DNA from: Sabellastarte sp. h YS-2021
Lineage: Eukaryota; Annelida; Polychaeta; Sabellida; Sabellidae
Length of the DNA stretch: 64,000 nucleotides
NCBI GenBank assembly: GCA_964017235.1
Contig: OZ024931.1
Coordinates: 126,863,530 to 126,927,529 of the forward strand
Direction: 5' to 3'
In this document: positions 39,201-49,500 of the stretch, one piece after another
Layout: each line of letters starts with the position of its first letter
Position numbering within the stretch: position 1 is the first letter of the stretch
The notes under the pieces: model-generated
What the model saw: the letters and a program-made list of their open reading frames with translations, nothing else
Database searches by the model: none
What the model was told of the DNA's origin: nothing
Program-made: the position numbers and the translations under genes

Positions 39201-42200
39201 GCTTGTTGTAACTAGAGTCAGTTTTTACCCTACAGCCCTTGAGGGCTGTCGGGGCATTGTTTTCACCCATGGTGTCCGGATGGGCGGGCAGGCAGGCTGG
39301 TGGCGGGAAAAGTTTTTCCCAGACTGTATCTCAGAAACCGTAAAGTGTAGGATGTTGATACTAGGTAGGGACATTGGATAAGGGGTGTAGGTGTGCAACG
39401 TTGTGGTGTGACCTTGATTCGACCTTTGACCTTGCTGTAGTGACCTTGAGTTTGAATATCTTGTTCCGGCTATATCTCAACAACTGTAAGGTGTAGAAAG
39501 TTGATATTTAGTAGGGACATTGGATAGGGGGTGTAGGTGTGCAACATCATGGTGTGACCTTGATTTGACCTTTGACCTTGCCATAGTGACCTTGACCTAT
39601 GAAATCTTGTCCAGGCTTATCTTGGCAACCGTAAGGTGTAGGAAGTTGATATATGGTAGGGACATTGGTTAGGGGCAGTAGGTGTGCTACGTCATGATGT
39701 GACCTTGATTTGACCTTTGACCTTACCGTAGTGACCTTGACCTATAAAATCTTGTCCAGGCTTTATCGTGGAAACCGTAAGGTGTAGGAAGTTGATACGT
39801 GGGAGGGACATTGGTTAGGGGTTGTAGGTGTGCAACGTCATGGTGTGACCTTCTTGGTGTGACCTTTAACTTTGTCTCTACCAAAGTGTGTTCACCTGTC
39901 ATATTTGAGACATGTTTCTCTTATGACAAAGATATATGGATTGCAGCAACTGATTATTATGATTGTACACTTTTACATAATTGTGCTTTTTCCATTGACA
40001 GCTATTCTGTCATCTTGCTATTGAATTGTCTTGTTTTAATACTTTATCTTTACATACATTTTCTTTCTCTTAGATGTTATCTTCTCTACTGAAAAATTAT
40101 TTGGAACTTTATATAACTGACACTGCTTTGAAAGTATCCAGATCTTTGTACTCTTTCACTACTTCTATATCTCATGGTGTTGAAAACTATTTCCCCAGGC
40201 TGTGGGGTACGGGAATCTCTGATGCTATTTTTGTTATTGTGCTTATCAAAGAAGTAAATTAAATAGTCATAGAAAGTTTTATCAATATGTAATTTCAGTA
40301 TTAGTAAAGTCTTCATTTAGCTTGTTGCGTTTTTAAGTCATTAAAAGGGTACTTAAATATTAAGGAAATATCTGAGTGGATTATATGCAAATATGATACA
40401 AATATCAGTGGGCTTTATTACCTTCTGTTTCTGCAGTATATTAGGCACGTTGTAATTGCTGAGGTAAGTCTGGGTTTACATCAGTGGTTCTTAGTCAATT
40501 GAACTCTGGTAACAAATCCTTTTTCTTAATCACAGTTCATTTTCTCCCATTGCTTGTATTTTCCTGATTTGTTTTGTGTATTATCTTCTAGCTTCCATTC
40601 TAGACTTCAGTTTCCTGGAACAGCCCCCTAGTTACATCAGTGGATCACAATCCACTCTCAATCAGATTGGTTCTGTATCTTCTTTCACCTCTCAGAAAGG
40701 TAACCGTCGCCTTAAACCCAAACGCAGCGTGACTTATCACCGTAGTACCAATCTCAATGGCAAGAAGGCTTCAGACAACCAAGTTACTCAACGCAGTGAC
40801 CATGGGGTCATTGTTGAGGTGGCTAATGCTCAAAAGACTGAAGACGGAGGGGTGAGCAGTAATAGGGAAGTTGGTGGAAGCGAAAGTAAGTCGAGTCTGA
40901 AGAGCAAGAAAAGCCGCGTGGGCGGGTTGGGGGAAGTGAAGGAAGATGTGAGTCCAAATGGTGAAAGGAAAGACCCTCTGACTCCAATACGAGAGCTGGA
41001 GCAGGAAAATTCAGAGTATGTAGGTAAGTGGACAGAGGTCAATATAAAACAACATGTAGAGTATGGTTAGGGTTATAATGGGAAATGTACAGAGTAACCT
41101 TGATTTGGTAAATAATAATGTCACTATTTTGAATGTGGGTACAAAAGCAAATGCCAAAATATATTGGTTTAAGTATAATTCTAAAATGGTACGCTGCGCA
41201 GTGACCTTAAACACAGTCTTTTGTGCAATGCTGGAATCGCGAATATAAAACAACGCTGTTGAATTCTGCGTGCATCGTCCCTCAGCGTACAAATGTAAAC
41301 AAACGACTCGCGGTTAAAATATTCATAAAACTCTCATTTCTTGCTTGATTTTAATAAATAGCATATCGTTTTAAAGCTTACAACAAATTGAAAGCATCTA
41401 CAGTGACAGTCTCTTAATATTTCATAACAAATTCTATGAAAATACAGTGGCAAAAATACTTATTGTTTACCTTAGATATCGCTATGTGTGTTTCGTTGAT
41501 AGAACAGTCAACATGGCGTTGGATTTGTTTTGAATTTTGCGTAAGATTTACCCCTTATTTTGAACAAAATATCAATGTAACCATTTTAGAATAGGAATAA
41601 AAGACAAGTTCTCATGCTTTATGATGGGTTTAAAGTATTGATCAGGCTTTGTGGCTTTAATATTCAGCCGATCGATAGTTTAAAACCATCATAAAGCACT
41701 CGAATATGTCTTTTATTCCTATAGTTATGCATAACATCTCTGAATTAAGTAACTGAAGTTATATGGGCAGAAAAAGTTTGAAGGGCATACTCATAATAAT
41801 GGAAGTTGAATATTTCATTTGTGTGTAAACTTGGTTTCAGATACTCACAGGTCAAAAGGTTCAGTGGTGAATTTTGCTTCCAAAAGCAGCCTAGGTCACA
41901 GGACAAAGCATCCCTTGAGTGAGGTAAGACTATAGTGTTAGCAATCAGCTTCAAATATAAGGTGTCACCAAAACTCCATCAGTGTGAGGGATTTGAATAC
42001 AAAGCACAGATTTCTAAGTTCCTGACAATTGGAAGTCTTTGGACTTACTGTAATAAATTAGCTACAGTTTGTAAGCAATGAGCATGCCGTGGGACCTTGT
42101 TTATCCAAACTCCATTGGGGTCAAACTTTTCATTCGGATAAATGAAGGTTTGGATATCCAAAACCACATGAAATCCACTTTCTGTGGGGGTTACCAAATG

Positions 42201-45200
42201 GGCGATAATTGAGTAACAAACATTTTTAGGTACTGAATGTGGATGGTCATTTATGAAGCAGTTTAATATATTTGTATCATATAATGTAACTAATCCTGTA
42301 ATTTTGCCTTCTTTGATTCATTTCTGATGATATGATAAATTTTATTCACAAACAAAATAATGTGGACATGAACTTGGTGTGTTAAGTTGGTATATGGATT
42401 GTTGAGGTATTCTCACGAAGTATAATCTCAGAAAATAAATATGAACTTAATTTAAATTTATTAAACATGACAATTACATTTTTACATTACATTACTGGGT
42501 GAAAAAATCAAAGCCATAACATTTTGCTTTGATACACATTGCCATTTTTTTAATTGACCAGGGGCGGTATTCACTAACATTCCTAGTCTTACTCCTATCT
42601 TATTCACAATTATCAATCATCAATTTCTAATGATACTCTAAATCAATTATAAAATTCAGTTACTAATTTAAAAGTATATTGATTCCACATGAAGATTTGA
42701 GAGCTAAAATTGTGCTTACTGTAATAGAAATAAAATCAGGCATATGATTAAAATGATAAACTACTAAAATTAGGACTGAGACTAAGTTAGGAATGTTAGT
42801 GAATACCGCCCCAGGAGATTATCCACTACCTTAATTGCTAAACTCCAGGCGAACATGCGTTCAATGATTGGCATATTATTAAAGAAGTTATGTACACATA
42901 GTGGAGTCTTGTAATTGAATTTTCTCTCTGTAATACAAATAATGGTGTTAAAAATCAAAGAAATTAGGCTTTTCTATGAAGGGTATGTTTTACAAATATT
43001 TTTAGAAATAACAAAGGCTGTGTAAATTCCTGTTATGACTTGCACCATTAGGGGGACATGATTTCAGATTGGATAATCCAAAGAGTCAGATTATAGAAGG
43101 CCAAATAAGCAAGGTTCTGCTGTACAATATTGGCTTCAAAGTATAGACTGTTTAAAGTACTTGGAAGTCTTAATCACTGTCCCTGTAAAATCTATTAACA
43201 TATTAATTATTTTATTGAAAAAAAAACAAGCCTGTAACTTTTTGTTGTAAAAGTGCTGCCTATTTCCTTTTTGATGACAAAATTAATTCTGCTGTTTCCA
43301 CCTGTTGTAAGTTAGTCACTTACGTACTGCTAGAGCTATAGAAATCACTGTCAAACACATATTCTAACAAGCTAGAGGCTGGGGAAACAGTCTGACTTGA
43401 GATTCAGTAATATAGGAATAACGCCTGACAAACCATGGTATATGCAGAATTTTACCATGGTTTGAGATTATAAACCCCGAAGGCGAAGCCTGAGGGGTTT
43501 ATTGCTCAAACCATGGTAAAATTCTGCATATACCATGGTTTGGAGGGCGTTATTCCTATTCTAACATGACAAAACAATTAAAATACTTGTAATTTCCTTA
43601 TATTTTGCAAAAAATCATGCCCATTTCACAAACGTTCGAAACTAATCAGGCTATTCTACCAATTGTACATTGTGGCACTAGCATTTTCTCACTAAATACG
43701 CCGAAAATAAAGAGTTTTTTTAAAATTTTTTAGGTTCTATATATTTTCTTTTCATTATCAGAATTATATCAATTAAAAGTGCTTTTATGAATAATAATAA
43801 GTTCTGATCCTTAACTGTCAAAAACCGGAAGCATGTACTTGGTTGTTGTTATTTGCGATGGGATGACAATGGAACAGCCAACATGTATATCGAGGTTTTA
43901 CCATAGCTCTCGACCAATCAGAATCGCGGACACAGCCATGTCATGTTAGAATGTAAAATATTATCCTAAAACCAAGAGTATGAATCATAAAGGTTTACTT
44001 TATATGATTCTTTCTGTCATTTTGTGAAATTCAAACAACTTATACAAAATATGTTGGTGGCATTTTTTCATAAATCTCTGTGTGTATTTATTCTTTGCTC
44101 TCATCCCCTTATCATCAATGATGGCTGGTTTTCATATCTTTCTAACTGACCAATAATTGCCCATTTTATTGGGTTAATACATTTTACCTAATGGACAAGA
44201 ATCTAGTTAGCTGGAGCAAACATGCCCTGTGAAACATTAGAAAAAGATGTCCTGTGTCTCCAATGGCCGGGACGGATATGTGCACTCTACTTGCTAGTTA
44301 TCGTGACCTACTTCCTTCCTGTCTAGACAATGTCATGTCAGCAACTTTTTCGTTTGGCGCATGTGCCAGCAAGATGTGTTTGGAAGAACTCTCAAGTTTC
44401 TAGAAATTGTTACTTTTTACAAGGAAGAAAAGGAGCAATTATGGATTAATATATATAGAAGCATATTTTGTCTTTTTCTCCTGGCCAGATTGCAGATTGT
44501 GTGGGTATTTAAAGTCACCTTTGACCTCATTTTTATGAACTGTTTGTTGAGAAAAGCATCAGTACCATTTTATATTATGTACTGCAATGCTTTTATGTGG
44601 AATTCTGCCTAGAACTAGCTTCCTGGCCACTTCGCCATATGAGGATGTTTTTTTTAAAAGAGTTTGCTTCATAATTTATTATTATTTACTCACAAATGAA
44701 TTGTCCACTTTTAATTCATCATCAGCAGCAAATCCTGTAAGTGGCAAGCCACTTTGCGAGATATAAATAGATTTCCTGCTTTCACTGATCCATTAACATA
44801 TGCTGTAAATGGCAAGTGGCTTACGAGAAATCAAAAATTTAATGGAGGAAACATACAGCGTGCTGGCCTTGAAGAAGACTTGTTTTATGGGCTACTCTTT
44901 ATCCCTGCCCAGCAAATGTATAGATATCCCGTGGCTTCTGCAACACAAGACCGGTGGCGGTCATGTGACAACACAGATAACTTTACAAGGGTGTCAGAGC
45001 CTACTGACCTGGTACTGGCTACGCACCCTTCACAGGAGAAGATTACTTCACCCACACCAATGCTGGTCTTGTAACAAAAATCCCTTCCTGGTCGATCCAA
45101 GCTCTGTCTTGGTCCTGGAGCAGGTCACTCAGAAATATCAGACTCCACAACATACTGAAGAGAAGACCCCTGTCGGTGACCAGACCGACCAGACCAACAC

Positions 45201-46517
45201 CAACCAGGTTCTTGTTTTTTCAGAAGCAGTTACCATCTATGTCAGTGACCAGACTGATGAACCAGACTTACACAGACCAGGCTGCTGTTTTAAAGAAGCA
45301 GTGACCCTCTGTGTCGGTGATGAGACCAACTGTCCAACGAAACCTTTTTTTACTGAAGCAGTTACCTTCTGTGACGGTTACCATGTCGGAGACTTGCAAT
45401 GACCAGGCTCCTGTTTTCACTGAAGCAGTTTTCTATCTATGTTGGTGACCAAACTGACTGACTGGACCTGCACCAACCAGGCTTGTGTTTTTTACAGAAG
45501 CAGTCTCAATCGATTTCAACAACCAGACCAACCAGACTGACACCAACCAGGCTCCTGTTTTTACAGGAGCAGTTGACTACAGGGTGCCCCCCCACTATAG
45601 GAACTGGAGTCGGATCCAAAACCTGAGATGCTCATTGTCACCAGTCCGACAGGCCAGCTGAGGAGAGAGAGCCGTCTGACAAAGAATTAAGGGACCTTAC
45701 CACCTTTATGTTTACTCCACCAAGTCTTCATAGGACACTGGACATTGCTCTCTTGGCCGAAAAAAAGCAGGGGTCAACTACCAATCCCAGCTTGCCAAGG
45801 CTCAGTCTTCATATCATTGACAATTACTGTATAACCCAAGGGGGTGTTTCACGGCGAGCCACAAAAAAAGAGACACCAGAAAATAAAAGGATATCCTTAC
45901 AAACAGGTGAATGGAAAACATCCACAGATTTCAAGGACGCTTACTTCCATATCTCAATAAACCTACAGTCCAGGAAATACCACGTCCAAGGTCAGTCATG
46001 CCATTTTAAAGCTTTACCATTTGGTCTGTCCATTGTTCCTATGGAATTCACAATGATAGTTATGGAAGTCAAGCTGATAACTCAAAACAAGGGTATAAGA
46101 ATCTACCAGTACCTAGATGATTCGTTGGTCAGAACGACATCCCACCAAACCTATCTCCAGCATACACACAGACCCTAGTAGCTCTGTGTCAGGAACTAGG
46201 TTGGATAATGAACATGGAAAACAGAACTGGAACCCAAACAAATATGCGATTTAGTAGGCTACCAGTCCAACCACATGAAGGCCAAGGTCATACCCACTCT
46301 AGAACATCTTCATGCCATAAACTTGACAATTCAGAAACTTCTCACCAACCCTTTTATCCAGGTTAGGCAGCTCATGTCCCTAATAGGCCTGTTGACAGCT
46401 ATCGAGAGGCAGGTCCCCCTAGACTGATTCAGTGGCATCTAAAAAAATCATGGGAGAACCCTGGATTTCTCTAAAAAAGGTGACCCCCCCCCCCCCACCC
46501 CCCCCCCCCACCCCCCC

Positions 46518-46567
<50 letters not shown>

Positions 46568-49500
46568 CTCTCCATCCACACTTAAAATGCTTGATTCAGA
46601 AAGCCAATGTCCTTCAACTTCAGCCACTGCACCCACTCAGCCATGCTCTTCAAATCTTTGCAGATGCTTTAAGACCCGGATTGGGTGTTCACTTGAGAGA
46701 CTTTCCCGCAAGGGGGACTAGGTTCCTACCAGAAAGCAAGTTACATATGAAGTACCTGGAACTAAAGGTAGTCATTTTGGCCCTAAAAGAGTTTCAAAAC
46801 CTCTGCTCAGACAAGATTATTCTTATAGCAACAGACAACACCACAGTCATTGCATACATAAACAAGGAAGGATGAATGAGGTCAGGTCCATTGTATGCTC
46901 TACTTTGGAGAATCCTGACCTAGTGCTCCAGGAAACAGGTAACTGACTGAATGTGGAAGCATACAAGCTATCCTAGCTAGGCCAGATCATTTAAACGGAA
47001 TGGTCTCTCGTCCCAAAAGTCTTCAAGATGGTATGCAACATGTGGCACCTGCCTCCGTTATCTGTTTGCGATGAGGTCCAACTACAAGTTACCTCAATTT
47101 GTTTTACCAGTCCTAGACTCCCTAGCCTGTGCAGTGGATGCATTCAGCTTGCCTTCGGAAGATCTGGACCCTTATGCCTCCCCACCAGTAACCATTCTGA
47201 GCAAAGTTGTGGCAAAAATAAAGGACTACCCATGCAAAAGACATCCTGTTTACTTCAAGGTGGCCCAACATGCCTTGGATCTTGGAACTGGTGGCGATGT
47301 CAAGACAAATCTCACAGTGCCTGCCAAACCTGCTGATTCATTCTTCAATTAGATTCCACACAAGAACCTGACAAACCTAAATCTCCATGCCTGTCCCATG
47401 ACATTAGGGCATTTGCTGCTTCTACAGCTTTTTGAGCAGGACTTTCCTTAGAGCAGATCTTATCAGCCTGTCACTGGAAATCACACAACACCTTTACTCA
47501 ATTGTATCTAAAAGATGTGGCTTGGGCTGATTCAGAGCTTTTTTTCCGGCCTGGTGGTGGCTGCCCAGCAGATCTGCAACTAACCCACCAAGTGAAACAG
47601 CCTATCACCTTGCCCAGCAAGGTTTTCAAGGTGATAGATCCTGCTCAGTTGCCACCAGCTCCACTCCTCTTCCTTCTGAAGAGAGTCTTTTCTCATGACT
47701 GTACTCATCCCACTCTTCCCCTATGTCCCTATGAGACAACTGGGTCTCTGTTGAGTTCAAACCAAAGTCCCTCGTAAGCTACCCACCTATCAAGTGGTAG
47801 TTATTCTAGGTAATTGTCTATTTGGTAAGATGTATTAATGCAATAAAATTGCAAATTTAATTATTAAGTTAAAGTTTTGTAAGTTGATACCTTACCTAAT
47901 GGACAAGAAGAGGCCCTCCAAACCAACATCGCTTTTATTTTACTAGGAGCTTATCCAAGGCTAAATAACGAAAAAATGTTATGACGTCATGTTGTCTAGA
48001 CAGGAAGGTAGTAGGTCATGACACCTAGCTAGTGGATTACATGTAGCCGGCCTGGCCAGTGGAGACACAGGATGTCTTTTCCTGACATTTGGCAGGGCTG
48101 GTTTGCACCAGCAATATAGCTATTTGTCCATTAGGTTAGGTATTATAATAAATTTAACTCAATACTTAAATTTGCAATTGTCATCCCTCTATATTACAGT
48201 CTCACCCAGCCTGTCGAGGGCCTGACTTTGTACGCTCGGCATTTAACACCTATGGACAGAGCCCCCTGGTGGCTCAGTTCCTCAAGATGCAGAATCTGCA
48301 GCCGGAGTCAGGGGTGCTGACACGTGTACAGAGGACAGAGGTAGAGAACCTCCCTCCATATCCTTTTTTTATTGATTACAGCCTGGACAACACTGGACTT
48401 TTAAAGTTTTATGAAGACTGTAAAAGTGTCTGATAAGGGTGATACCATTTATAATTTCCAAAACCAATTGTCAGTGCACGAAACAGAATGAAAAATGGAA
48501 CTTTCTCGCTGTGATCCATGGTCATTTACATTTGTTAAATAATTTCTTTACAGCCTTTTTGTCACCATAAAATACTTAGTAATACTTGAAAAATATTGTA
48601 TGAAAATTTGATACAGTTGTAAAAATCACAGACCTACCTGTGAATGCAAAAAATACAAAGTAAACAGAAAATACCTTTGGTTTCCCACAGTTGTCAAGGT
48701 AGTTTTAAAATCAGACAATCACAAGCTTGCATGCAAAATGTACAGTATTGAGTAAAGGAGATGCTTGTAAAAAGCTTTTAATTTACCAGCATATTCTGGT
48801 TATATTTGGGAGGATTTGGGTCTGTCTGTATTATTAGTTTAATTTAATAATTGCTTTAAATCTGTTGAAACTGACAATGTAATGAAGCATTATTCTACCG
48901 GATGTTTACATGCGTCACATAACCAAATGACAACTGGATGATCCGGTTTTCCGTTATACCCTTACTGACTGATACTGAAAGTAATTGGGAACTTCCCCAT
49001 AAAGAGTGCATTGAATTCAAATTGGATACACTTGTTTAGGGTTGAATATCCTGAATGCGATGTTAAAGGTGTATATTCAGAATTTTTGGCCAAATATTAA
49101 AGTTCACTCGGAATGATCATGCTATGCATAAGCAACATATTGACAATATTTTTACTTCCCCAAGACTTACCATATGTTCAAAAAAGGCTTTTAACTAAAT
49201 AATACCACACATGTATTTGTTTTTGTTGTTCAACTATCTTCATATCACATGACATGTGCGACCTCCTACTTTAATATAAAACATAAACAATCGCCAAAAA
49301 AGGTGATTACATACAAAACTTGTCAATGAACTACACCTGTCAATCAACATGAAGTAATTACTTCTTGTGTGTGTTTTGACACAAAACAGACAACACCACA
49401 AATGCCATCTACATTTTTCGGCCCGAATTTTGAGAAGAATCAAAACAAAATATTCATTTTTTATATCTTTACAGGCTGTTTTTTTCCCAAACTGTTTACT

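Larger units (their letters stand above)
44186..48178 (+). mobile_element. DIRS-type tyrosine-recombinase retrotransposon, decayed
   Basis: Inverted terminal repeats of about 160 bp (44186-44345 and 47976-48136; shared phrases acctaatggacaa, catcctgtgtctcca, cttcctgtctagacaa). A further copy of the terminal sequence lies at 47850-47910, inverted relative to 48124-48180, as expected for DIRS internal complementary sequence. Coding remnants in order: reverse transcriptase, RNase H, tyrosine recombinase. Frameshifts and stops make it non-functional. It sits in the intron between exons 14 and 15; its right end lies only about 20 bp before exon 15. Confidence 0.8.

Noticed and set aside
45170..45400. 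197-codon frame with SEAVT repeats as a possible gene
   Set aside because: It lies inside the DIRS element on an 85-bp imperfect repeat. Decayed leader or gag is the simpler reading.
48341..48346. GT donor for exon 15 at 48341 (gtagag)
   Set aside because: No phase-compatible acceptor gives the PTYR block without adding an unconserved stretch. The AT-AC intron fits phase, consensus and family motif.
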